Below are positions 44,962 to 52,826 of a stretch of 64,000 nucleotides of DNA, piece after piece. The stretch is from contig CATZIC010000001.1 of the NCBI GenBank assembly GCA_958419945.1, positions 1 to 64,000 of the forward strand, given 5' to 3'. Source of the stretch: an uncultured Clostridia bacterium. Lineage in GTDB: Bacteria > Bacillota > Clostridia > Christensenellales > Borkfalkiaceae. The number at the start of each line of letters is the position of its first letter. Position 1 is the stretch's first letter. Position numbers and translations under genes: made by a program. The notes beneath the pieces are model-generated. The model made no database searches, was not told the origin of the DNA, and was given only the letters and a program-made list of their open reading frames with translations.

Positions 44962-45798
44962 TTATTTGAGTTCGGAATTTTTTATTCCGTCCATATCGGT
45001 AAAGGTCTGGTTTTCACCGCACATGCCCCAAATAAAGGTGTATCCTCTTGTGCCGACGCCGCTATGAATGGACCAACTCGGCGAAATAACCGCCTGTTCG
45101 TTGTGCATCATAATGTGTCTCGTTTCTTCTTTCGTGCCCATAAGGTGAACGACGAAATCTTCGGGACCTAAGCCAAAGTAAAGATATACTTCCATACGTC
45201 TTTCGTGGGTGTGGCAAGGCATTGTGTTCCAAACGCTTGTGGGGTCGAGTTCGGTCATACCCATAACGAGTTGACAGGATTTGCATACTGCCGGATGAAC
45301 GTATTGGTTTATTACCCTTTTGTTTACGTTTTCAGCCTCTCCGCAAGCAACGTGATTTGCCTTTTCCTTGGTTATGATAACCGTTTCGTATTTGTGGTGA
45401 GCAGGGGCGGAATTTATATAAAATTTAGCGGGATTAGATTTGTCCAAAGAAGTGAACAAAACCTCTTTCGTGCCCATGCCTACGTATAAACCGTCTGTTT
45501 TATCTAACGTGTAAGCCTTTCCGTCAAGGATAACTTCCCCTTTGCCGCCGATATTTATTATACCCATTTCCCTTCTTTCGAGGAAATAGTCGGAACCTAA
45601 TTCCTTTGTAGCCTCAAGTGCGAGTTTTTCATCGACCGGCATTGCGCCGCCTGCGATTATTCTGTCCTGATGGGAATAGGTCAATAAAATCTGATCTTTA
45701 TCGAAAACCTTTTCTATAAGATATTTACTGCGTAACTCTTCCGTGTCGTAATGCTTACTGTCGTCGGGATGATTAGCATATCTGATATCTAATTTCAT
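44962..45798 (-). CDS. kduI: 5-dehydro-4-deoxy-D-glucuronate isomerase
   Basis: 278 aa cupin enzyme. Converts 4-deoxy-L-threo-5-hexosulose uronate, the product of lyase/GH105 action, to 3-deoxy-D-glycero-2,5-hexodiulosonate. MKLDIRYANHPDDSKHYDTE at the N-terminus and the metal-site segment MPCHTHERRMEVYLYFGL are diagnostic. The C-terminal SPSWSIHSGVGTRGYTFIWG is intact. It precedes kduD in the pathway, although kduD lies in a separate unit at 49246. Confidence 0.97.
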   Translation of the reverse strand: MKLDIRYANHPDDSKHYDTEELRSKYLIEKVFDKDQILLTYSHQDRIIAGGAMPVDEKLALEATKELGSDYFLERREMGIINIGGKGEVILDGKAYTLDKTDGLYVGMGTKEVLFTSLDKSNPAKFYINSAPAHHKYETVIITKEKANHVACGEAENVNKRVINQYVHPAVCKSCQLVMGMTELDPTSVWNTMPCHTHERRMEVYLYFGLGPEDFVVHLMGTKEETRHIMMHNEQAVISPSWSIHSGVGTRGYTFIWGMCGENQTFTDMDGIKNSELK

Positions 45799-45813
45799 AT
45801 TTAATTATAAACC

Positions 45814-46653
45814 TCACAAACTACTTAACTTTTTATAAATGAAATCTACCGCAAACGGAATATCTTCGCCTGTCGTTCCTTCCAAAACGAGTTTTGCGGA
45901 AGGATTATATGACGCGATAAAGCCTAAAATTTTGTCGTAGTCGAAAATTCCCTTTCCGACCCCGCATTGACGAAGTTTTCCGTCTTCTATAACGCAGTCT
46001 TTAATGTGGAAAACACGGATTTTGTTGCCAAAGGTTTTTAAGCCGTGTTTTAGAATTTCATACCTATCGTCAATATTCGATATATCCAAATAATTATATA
46101 AGTCGAAAATAATGCCGATATTGTCCGCACCGATTTTTTCGGTTGCAAATTTCAGTCTGTCAACGTCGTATAAAACGTGACCGTAGGCGCCTTCCATGCC
46201 GATATACGCACCGTAGCTTTGGGCTGTTTTTGAAAGCCTTGTAAAAACTTCCGTAACCCTATTAAGCGCTCTTTCCGTGCGATTTTCGGGATTATAGGTC
46301 CACTTATCGTCGTTATAAGAGCCGGATTCCGACCCCACGATATCGCAACCTAAATACTTAGTTAGCCTAAGATAATCTTCAAAAACGGCAATACCGTTTT
46401 CCACCTTTTCGGGATTGGAATGAACGGGGTTAAAGTAGGCGCCGATGAGTGCTACCTTTTTATTTTCACGCTTAAAAACGTCGGAAAATTTTTCGGCACG
46501 CTCCTTTGTTATAGAGCCCGGTTGATACTTTACGTCTTCTAAACACTTGTATGCGACGAGTTGTACGCCGGAAAGCTTGTAGGCGTTAAGGCTTTTAACG
46601 ATATTCTCTTCGCCGAAAACCTTTAAATCGTGCGCCCTTATGTATAATTCCAT
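45814..46653 (-). CDS. Sugar-phosphate isomerase/epimerase-type TIM-barrel protein
   Basis: 279 aa of the xylose-isomerase-like (AP endonuclease 2) superfamily. Metal-site candidates are the Glu in GMEGAYGH, the Asp in IIFDLYNYLD, the His in VFHIKD and the Glu in LVLEGTTGED. No signal peptide. It lies between kdgK and kduI with gaps of 13 and 15 bases, so it is part of the uronate operon. Its substrate is unknown. A side-branch epimerisation of an uronate or 2-keto sugar acid is plausible but unproven. Confidence 0.8.
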   Translation of the reverse strand: MELYIRAHDLKVFGEENIVKSLNAYKLSGVQLVAYKCLEDVKYQPGSITKERAEKFSDVFKRENKKVALIGAYFNPVHSNPEKVENGIAVFEDYLRLTKYLGCDIVGSESGSYNDDKWTYNPENRTERALNRVTEVFTRLSKTAQSYGAYIGMEGAYGHVLYDVDRLKFATEKIGADNIGIIFDLYNYLDISNIDDRYEILKHGLKTFGNKIRVFHIKDCVIEDGKLRQCGVGKGIFDYDKILGFIASYNPSAKLVLEGTTGEDIPFAVDFIYKKLSSL

Positions 46654-46666
46654 GTTTTAACTTTTA

Positions 46667-47689
46667 CTATCTTTGAACACGACCGGAAGCGTCGCCGTTC
46701 ATTAAGGTTTCGACTTCCTTTTCGGAAACCAAATTGAAGTCGCCGGGGATAGTGTGTTTAAGCGCACTTGCAGCAACCGCAAATTCAAGCGCTTTTTTGA
46801 AGTCGCCGTACTTTAACATTCCGTGGATAAAACCGCCGGAGAAGCTGTCGCCGCCGCCTACACGGTCAACGATACGGACTTCGTATTTTTTGGAACGGTA
46901 GAATTCCTTGCCGTCGTAAGCTAAAGCGCTCCAACCGTTGTCGCTTGCCGAATAAGATTCACGAAGGCTTGTAGCGATATATTTAAAGCCGAAAGTCTCC
47001 TTCATTTTTTCGAAAATGTCTTTATAGCCTTGAAGTTCGAGGTCGCCGCTTAAAACGTCGGTCTTGCCCGGTTTAAAGCCGAGGCACTTTTCGGCGTCTT
47101 CTTCGTTACCGATACAAACGTCCACGTACTGCATAAGTTTTGTCATGCAAGCTTTAGCCTCGTCGGGCGTCCAAAGTTTTTTGCGGTAATTTAAGTCGCA
47201 TGAAACGGTTACGCCGTGTTTTTTAGCGGCAATAAGGGCGGCTTCGGTAAGTTTTTGAGCTTCCTTTCCGAGTGCCGGTGTAATACCCGTGAAGTGGAAC
47301 CAGGTAGCCCCTTCGAAGATTTTATCAAAGTCGAATTCTTCGGCTTTTGCTTCGGCTATTGCGCTGTTCGCTCTGTCGTATATAACCTTGGAAGGACGCA
47401 TGGAAGCGCCGGTTTCCAAGAAGTAAATGCCAACTCTATTTCCGCCGCGAACTATGTAGTCGGTGTTTACGCCCATTTGACGCAAACTGTTTACCGCACA
47501 TTGTCCTATTTCGTGCGTAGGAAGTTTGGTTACAAAGTATGACTGCTCGCCATAGTTAGCGAGTGAGACGGCTACGTTAGCCTCTCCGCCGCCGTAAACC
47601 ACGTCGAAGTTGTCGCTTTGTACAAATCTTTTATATCCGTTTGTGGAAAGACGAAGCATGATTTCGCCCATTGTAACTATCTTTGCCAT
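46667..47689 (-). CDS. kdgK: 2-keto-3-deoxygluconate kinase
   Basis: 340 aa PfkB-family kinase. Phosphorylates KDG to KDPG, the common point of both uronate branches. The N-terminal GEIMLRLST and YGGGEANVAVSLA, and the C-terminal signature DRVGGGDSFSGGFIHG with the catalytic Asp, are intact. Follows the eda-type gene by 99 bases. Confidence 0.95.
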   Translation of the reverse strand: MAKIVTMGEIMLRLSTNGYKRFVQSDNFDVVYGGGEANVAVSLANYGEQSYFVTKLPTHEIGQCAVNSLRQMGVNTDYIVRGGNRVGIYFLETGASMRPSKVIYDRANSAIAEAKAEEFDFDKIFEGATWFHFTGITPALGKEAQKLTEAALIAAKKHGVTVSCDLNYRKKLWTPDEAKACMTKLMQYVDVCIGNEEDAEKCLGFKPGKTDVLSGDLELQGYKDIFEKMKETFGFKYIATSLRESYSASDNGWSALAYDGKEFYRSKKYEVRIVDRVGGGDSFSGGFIHGMLKYGDFKKALEFAVAASALKHTIPGDFNLVSEKEVETLMNGDASGRVQR

Positions 47690-47788
47690 AATTTGTCCCC
47701 TTTTACTTTAATTAGGTAATTTCATATAGGAAAGTTTTAAAATTTGTTTTAAAACCGAACGTTCTTTTTGCCTTGTAACTGCCTTCGA

Positions 47789-48757
47789 TTATTTGCTTTG
47801 GACGAGGTGAACGGCAAAACCGCCGAACTCGTCTTTAAGATATGCTAAGGTTAATCTTTCGCCGTCATATTTAAAGGAAGTCTCGTCGACGGCGAAGCCT
47901 TTGAGGCCGAGTTGGTAAACCGCACGCTTTACGTTTGGTGTGGAAATTGCGATATGACCGTACTTTCCGCGACCGTTCTTCTTCATAACTTCAACCAAAG
48001 TACCCGCAAACACGCTGCTGTTGCCCTCTTTTTTTGTAAAGCCGAAAGCGGTTTCGAAAAGTTCTGCAACCTTGATAGCTTCTTCCGCACACTCGGCGTT
48101 GATACCGATATGCGCAAGTTTGAAGTCAAGCATTTTGGTTACTGCGGATTTACATAAAGCAGTGATTTCTTCCCAAGCGCCTGCCTTTACAAGCTTATCG
48201 GGAACTATCCAACTTCCGCCGCAGCAAAGAATCTTGGGATTAAGTAGGTATGCGTTTAAGTTGTTTTCGTTTATACCGCCCGTAGGCATAAATACCATTT
48301 GAGAATAAGGTGCGGAAACGGCTTTTATATAAGCAAGGCCGCCTGCTTGTTCGGCAGGGAAAAACTTTACGAAATTAAGGCCGAGTTCCATTGCCTGTTC
48401 TATCTGACTGCCGTTTGCTACCCCGGGTACGAAGGGTACGCCGAGATCTAAACAGTGTTTTACGACCTTGGGGTTAAGCCCCGGAGCCACACAGAATTTA
48501 GCGCCTGCTTTTACGGCTTTATCTACCTGTTCTATGGTAAGCACGGTTCCTGCGCCGACGAGCATGTCGGGATAGGCGTTTACCATTGCGGCAATTACCT
48601 TGTCGGCACCTTCGGCACGGAAGGTTACTTCCGCACAGCGTATGCCGCCGTCGTATAAAGCCTTTGCCAAGTTTACGGCGTCGTCTGTATTTTCAAGTTT
48701 TATTACGGGGACTATACCCGTGCATTCGAATAAACTTAACACCTCTTTCTGAGTCAT
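47789..48757 (-). CDS. eda: KDPG/KHG aldolase fused to a C-terminal VOC-like domain
   Basis: 322 aa. Residues about 1-210 are a complete class I aldolase that splits KDPG into pyruvate and glyceraldehyde-3-phosphate. EVTFR carries the catalytic Glu, VGAGTVL is conserved, and NFVKFFPAEQAGG carries the Schiff-base Lys. Residues about 213-322 (FKLAHIGINAECAEEAIKVA, GKYGHIAISTPNVKRAVY, GGFAVHLVQ) look like a glyoxalase/VOC-type beta-alpha-beta unit. Eda is normally about 210 aa, so this is a fusion. The VOC half may bind a metal or sense a metabolite; its role is unknown. It is the first gene of the uronate operon. Confidence 0.93.
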   Translation of the reverse strand: MTQKEVLSLFECTGIVPVIKLENTDDAVNLAKALYDGGIRCAEVTFRAEGADKVIAAMVNAYPDMLVGAGTVLTIEQVDKAVKAGAKFCVAPGLNPKVVKHCLDLGVPFVPGVANGSQIEQAMELGLNFVKFFPAEQAGGLAYIKAVSAPYSQMVFMPTGGINENNLNAYLLNPKILCCGGSWIVPDKLVKAGAWEEITALCKSAVTKMLDFKLAHIGINAECAEEAIKVAELFETAFGFTKKEGNSSVFAGTLVEVMKKNGRGKYGHIAISTPNVKRAVYQLGLKGFAVDETSFKYDGERLTLAYLKDEFGGFAVHLVQSK

Positions 48758-48857
48758 AATTTCACCTGTCTTTTATAGTTATCGGCAATACTTTCAGGCA
48801 CGCAATGCGCCTTAACACAATATGCCTTAATATATAATAATTTTAGTGTCCATTCCG

Positions 48858-48866
48858 ATTATAACA
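48858..48866 (-). promoter_or_regulatory. Extended -10 promoter of the uronate operon
   Basis: Minus strand TGTTATAAT. A weak -35 (GTACTT) lies 17 bases further upstream. The start near 48851 gives a leader of about 94 bases. It would drive eda, kdgK, the TIM-barrel gene, kduI, the ATPase, uxaB, uxaA and uxaC. Confidence 0.5.
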
Positions 48867-49142
48867 TTACAGGCGCTTTAAAGTACATATCAAATAACGG
48901 CTTAAATATGCACAAAAAGGATATTTTTGTAAATTTTCACGACCGCGTTCGCCATTTTTCGCAGCCTTTTATTTTTGAATTTTAACCATACTTTTTTGTC
49001 TGATTTTGTCATAATTACCTAAAAGGTCGACTTTTGGGGGTTATGTGCGTTTTTGACCGATTATCGCAAAAAAAGTGCGGAATTTTGGCTTTTACTTTAA
49101 TAAAATCGTCCGAAACGGTTTTTTCGAAAGGTTTTCGGCATC

Positions 49143-49175
49143 AAAAAAACGGCAGCCGATTTGGTGCCGTTTTTT
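49143..49175. terminator. Bidirectional terminator after kduD
   Basis: AAAACGGCA pairs with TGCCGTTTT around a 10-base loop, with A and T tracts on both sides. About 70 bases after the kduD stop. Confidence 0.85.
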
Positions 49176-49245
49176 ACTAACATTATCGAGTTTGCTATGC
49201 AAATTTTTGCTTTTAACAGCCGTTTAATCTGCCCAAAAAAGCCGA

Positions 49246-50001
49246 TTATCTGCCGAGCCAACCGCCGTCAACCGCAATGGTAAAGCCGTTTACGTAGTCG
49301 CTTGCGGACGACGCCAAAAATACAGCGGCACCCATGATGTCGTCGGGCGTGCCCCAACGGCCTGCGGGGATTCTTTCCAAAATGGCTTCGCTTCTGTCGG
49401 CGTCCTGACGGAGGGCTTTGGTGTTGTTGGTTGCCATATAGCCCGGTGCGATTGCGTTTACGTTAATGCCGTATTTAGCCCATTCGTTAGCCATGGACAT
49501 GGTAATACCCTTAACCGCGGACTTGGAAGCTGTGTAGCTGGGAACCCTTATGCCGCCTTGATATGAAAGCATACTTGCAACGGAAATAATCTTGCCGCCG
49601 CTTTGCTGTTTAACAAATTGTTTTGCAACTGCCTGAGAGAAGAAAAATACGGTTTTTGCGTTTACTGCCATTACACTGTCCCAACTTGCTTCGCTGAAGT
49701 CGATACAGTCCTCTCTTTTGATGATGCCGGCATTGTTTACCAAAATATCAACGTGGCCGAAGTCTTCAATCGTCTTTTGAATAATGCGGTCGATAGGCTC
49801 TAAGGTCATCAAATTTTCCGTCATAAAATGGAAATTTTCTTCGCCGAGCATTTCCTGCGTTGCGGTGCTTGGTACTACGGATACGCCCATAACTTTTGCG
49901 CCGGCTTCTACGAAAGCTTTGCAAAAACCTTGACCGAGACCGGTGTCGCTACCCGTTACGATTGCTACTTTACCACTGAGACTGAATTTGTCTAAAATCA
50001 T
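49246..50001 (-). CDS. kduD: 2-dehydro-3-deoxy-D-gluconate 5-dehydrogenase
   Basis: 251 aa short-chain dehydrogenase. Reduces the KduI product to KDG with NAD(P)H. The cofactor motif TGSDTGLGQGF (about 16-26), NNAG, and the catalytic Ser, Tyr and Lys in SMLSYQGG and SYTASKSAVKG are present. AAGGAGAA precedes the ATG. Monocistronic, with a candidate promoter at 50037-50065 and a terminator at 49143. Assignment over other SDRs rests on length, motifs and the neighbouring kduI. Confidence 0.92.
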   Translation of the reverse strand: MILDKFSLSGKVAIVTGSDTGLGQGFCKAFVEAGAKVMGVSVVPSTATQEMLGEENFHFMTENLMTLEPIDRIIQKTIEDFGHVDILVNNAGIIKREDCIDFSEASWDSVMAVNAKTVFFFSQAVAKQFVKQQSGGKIISVASMLSYQGGIRVPSYTASKSAVKGITMSMANEWAKYGINVNAIAPGYMATNNTKALRQDADRSEAILERIPAGRWGTPDDIMGAAVFLASSASDYVNGFTIAVDGGWLGR

Positions 50002-50036
50002 TATTTTCTCCTTCTTGTTGATAATTTTCTACTATA

Positions 50037-50065
50037 ATGATAGCCCGAAATCAAAAAACAAGCAA
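50037..50065 (-). promoter_or_regulatory. Candidate promoter of kduD
   Basis: Minus strand: TTGCTT at 50060-50065, 17-base spacer, TATCAT at 50037-50042. Weak -10. Confidence 0.4.
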
Positions 50066-50168
50066 TATAAAATACGATGAGATTTATGCACAAAACGGAT
50101 ATTCGGGTTTGAATTTTACGTCGGGTTTCGACAAAGAATTATTAAAAAAACTTTTCGTCCGGATTGCT

Positions 50169-51164
50169 TTAAAAAATTCCTATAGATCGGAAAATTACGA
50201 TAGTGATAAACAGTGTAACCGACGAAAGCAGCGTGGTCCATACGACAAGTTGGCCGGCTAGATCGCCGTCGCAATTCATTTCCCGTGCCATGATTGCGCT
50301 CGATACCGCAACGGGGGTTCCGAAAAGGGCTATGTACGCCGCAAACGAGCCTCCGCCAAGGTTCGGAAGGATCAAAAGCGCTAAGCCGAGCGCTATCAAA
50401 GGGACGATTACCGTACGCATTACGGTGCCGAAAATTATCGGCTTTTTAAGGCGTGAGATTGCGGAAAATTCAAACTGTCCGCCCAAAACGATGAGCGCAA
50501 ACGGGGTTGCCGCCGAACCTATATAGTTAAGCGCCGTAAACAAAAATTTGAAATTGCTTAGTCTGAACGAAAGGCCAATGGAATCAAAAAGACTGCGGAT
50601 TGCAAGACACCAAAGTCCCGCAAGCACACCGATTATAAGCGGGTTTTTAACAATGCCAAGTAGAACTTTTTTTACGTCGGCCTTGCCGCTTTCGCCTTTA
50701 GGTGAGCCGTTAAAGACAGACAAAATAATTACCGCAAGAATGTTGAAAACGGGAATCGAAAAGGCAGACAACACGCTTGCCGAGGCGGCGCCTTCCACAC
50801 CGAAAAGTTGGGTGGCAAGGGGTATGCCGATTATTGCATAGTTGGAACGGAAAACCGCCTGGATAAGAACACCCCTTTGAGCGTTGTCCTTTGTAAACGC
50901 CATACACACCGGTACCGCAAGCAAAAAAAGTAAAACAACCATCGCTACGCCGTACAATACGAAAGTCCAATTTATTTCGGAAAAATTTTGTATTGCGTAA
51001 ACGTTGTTGAATAGTAGCACCGGCAAAAGCAATTTAAAGGTAAGTTTATTGCCGACGCTTAAAAAATTTTCGTTTACGAGTTTTATTTTTTTAAGCGCCC
51101 AGCCGATAAATACCATAAGTATTATCGGCAGTACTGCGTTTGCGGAAAACAATAAGTCGTTCAT
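50169..51164 (-). CDS. AEC-family (auxin efflux carrier-type) transporter
   Basis: 331 aa with about ten hydrophobic segments, arranged as the two-halves pattern of the AEC family. FIGWALKKIKLVNENFLSVGN and the LFGTPVAVSSAIMAREM segment (sodium/substrate region in related folds) are visible. Family members export or import organic anions. Here it could move a carboxylate such as a uronate or malate, which is inferred only from the surrounding uronate genes. It lies between kduD and the GH4 gene, flanked by repeat A copies. Confidence 0.88.
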   Translation of the reverse strand: MNDLLFSANAVLPIILMVFIGWALKKIKLVNENFLSVGNKLTFKLLLPVLLFNNVYAIQNFSEINWTFVLYGVAMVVLLFLLAVPVCMAFTKDNAQRGVLIQAVFRSNYAIIGIPLATQLFGVEGAASASVLSAFSIPVFNILAVIILSVFNGSPKGESGKADVKKVLLGIVKNPLIIGVLAGLWCLAIRSLFDSIGLSFRLSNFKFLFTALNYIGSAATPFALIVLGGQFEFSAISRLKKPIIFGTVMRTVIVPLIALGLALLILPNLGGGSFAAYIALFGTPVAVSSAIMAREMNCDGDLAGQLVVWTTLLSSVTLFITIVIFRSIGIF

Positions 51165-51179
51165 ATATAAAAAACACTC

Positions 51180-51208
51180 CGTTAACGGGCATATAGGCCC
51201 ACTTTTTA
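51180..51208 (+). repeat. Palindromic repeat A, copy
   Basis: CGTTAACGGGCATATAGGCC then CACTTTTT. It lies in the leader region of the AEC transporter gene. Another copy follows at 51325. Confidence 0.7.
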
Positions 51209-51324
51209 TTGAGATAAAAGAGAATAGAGAAAAGTGAAAAAAGTGGATTTAGGGTAATTATAGTAGTTTGCAAAGCGACAAATCCACTCTTCGACACTCA
51301 AAACTCAAAAGGCGCCGTTTTTAG

Positions 51325-51354
51325 CCGATAACGGGCTTATAGCCTAACTTTTTA
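51325..51354 (+). repeat. Palindromic repeat A, consensus copy
   Basis: CGATAACGGGCTTATAGCC then TAACTTTTT. It lies 3 bases after the stop of the minus-strand GH4 gene. Confidence 0.8.
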
Positions 51355-51357
51355 CAA

Positions 51358-52776
51358 TCAGCGGGAAGTTTCGAAGTCGCTGAGGCGTTTTTCAAAATCC
51401 TTGCCGCCAAAATAAGGGGCAAGGTATTTTTCGGTGTTTCGGCACATTTTAACGAAAAGGGTTTTTGCTTCCTCCGTAGTAAGAGTACCTAATAGCGGCT
51501 GATTTATAAATGCAAGAAAGATTTTTTCGAGATTTCTTTCCTTTATTCCTTCGTAGGTTAAATCTATATTAAGACAGTTTCTGTACACAAGGTTTAGTAC
51601 CGCGGTCGGCAGCGGCTTTGCGGTTATCGGGCGTATTGAATCGTTTGAAAATACGCAGTTTGTTTCCACGATAGAGCCGAGCGGAAGCTGTGGCATTTGT
51701 CCGAGGTTCGGCATATTTACGTTCGTTACGACGGTGTTAAACCCAAGCAGTGCTTTGATAAGCGCAACCCCTTCTTCGTCCGAACTTTTAAGTTCGAACT
51801 TCTTTTTGCCTTCCGCCATTAAAATCGTTTCTTCGATTTGCTCTTTTTGGCGTGCTTCTCTAAAGTCCACCGTAGTCAAACCGTACTTCCAATCGGTAAC
51901 GGTTTTAGGTTCCTTTAAATACCAGGTGTTAGGCATGAATTCCACCAAATGCCGATCTCCCGCCGCCCCCAAAGCGCCGTACTTACGGTATAGGTCCATT
52001 TTAACCTTGTTGCCGTACGCAAAAGTGTCATATTTAAATTGGAAGCGGTCGCCACGTTCGAAATAACCTTCCTCGTAATACTTTTCCATAAATGCGGGAA
52101 TAAGGCTTAAAAGGTCGATGTTTTGGTAGCGGGCTTCGGTTATCCAGGTAAAATGGTTGATGCCGGAAGCGTCGGTAAAAATATCCTTTCTTGAAACGGA
52201 AATTCCTTTTACCTCTCTTAAAACAAGGGTTAAAAATTCCTGTGCATGGAAAACCTCATGACAGCAACCGAAGGCTTTAATTTCCGGAAAAACGTCGTAA
52301 AGGGCTTTGGTGCAGATGCTCATGGGGTTGGTGTAGTTTATAACCCAGGCGTTTGGACAGATTTTCTTTATCTTCTTCGCAAATTCCTCATAGATAGGAA
52401 CGGTTCGCATTGCCCTTAAAACTCCGCCCGGGCCTACGGTATCGCCTACCGATTGATATACGCCGTAGTTTTCGGGTTCGTGCACGTCGCTGCGCATTTC
52501 TTCGAAGTTGCCTGGAAGAATCGAGATTATTACAAAGTCCGCACCGGAAAGTGCGGTTTCCAAATTTTCGCTTACCGTGTAATCAAAATGAGACACGCAC
52601 GCCTTATCCGCATTTATATATGCGCCGATTTTTGCGTTTCTTTCCGCAGCCTCTCGGTCGATATCGTATAAGGCAATTTCACCCGTCAAGCCGCTTGTAA
52701 GCGCCAAGTCGGACATAAATACCCTTGCCCAATTTTTGGAACCGCCGCCGATATAACAAATTTTTATTTTTTTCAT
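51358..52776 (-). CDS. GH4 alpha-galacturonidase (LplD-like)
   Basis: 472 aa. GH4 enzymes use NAD and a divalent metal to hydrolyse glycosides by oxidation and elimination. The dinucleotide loop is CYIGGGSKNWA (about 6-16). NYTNPMSICTKAL and GCCHEVFHAQEFL contain the metal-site Cys and His; the Cys-His-Glu-Val variant is the one found in alpha-galacturonidases such as Bacillus LplD. NHFTW follows. No signal peptide, so it is cytoplasmic. It would release galacturonate from imported oligogalacturonides and fits the LplB/LplC-type importer at 35358-37310. Confidence 0.92.
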   Translation of the reverse strand: MKKIKICYIGGGSKNWARVFMSDLALTSGLTGEIALYDIDREAAERNAKIGAYINADKACVSHFDYTVSENLETALSGADFVIISILPGNFEEMRSDVHEPENYGVYQSVGDTVGPGGVLRAMRTVPIYEEFAKKIKKICPNAWVINYTNPMSICTKALYDVFPEIKAFGCCHEVFHAQEFLTLVLREVKGISVSRKDIFTDASGINHFTWITEARYQNIDLLSLIPAFMEKYYEEGYFERGDRFQFKYDTFAYGNKVKMDLYRKYGALGAAGDRHLVEFMPNTWYLKEPKTVTDWKYGLTTVDFREARQKEQIEETILMAEGKKKFELKSSDEEGVALIKALLGFNTVVTNVNMPNLGQMPQLPLGSIVETNCVFSNDSIRPITAKPLPTAVLNLVYRNCLNIDLTYEGIKERNLEKIFLAFINQPLLGTLTTEEAKTLFVKMCRNTEKYLAPYFGGKDFEKRLSDFETSR

Positions 52777-52826
52777 GCGAACCTCTACTATATTATGCTT
52801 TTTATTTTGAAATGATTTTTTTGAGT

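Larger units (their letters stand above)
48758..49245. other. Intergenic region upstream of the eda-type gene
   Basis: About 490 bases without a gene. It holds the eda promoter near 48858, a T-rich stretch of about 200 bases with no recognised element (48900-49140), and the kduD terminator at 49143-49175. Confidence 0.7.

Noticed and set aside
50037..50261. Small plus-strand gene between kduD and the AEC transporter
   Set aside because: It lacks a ribosome binding site, runs into the antisense of the AEC gene, and its start falls in the kduD promoter region.
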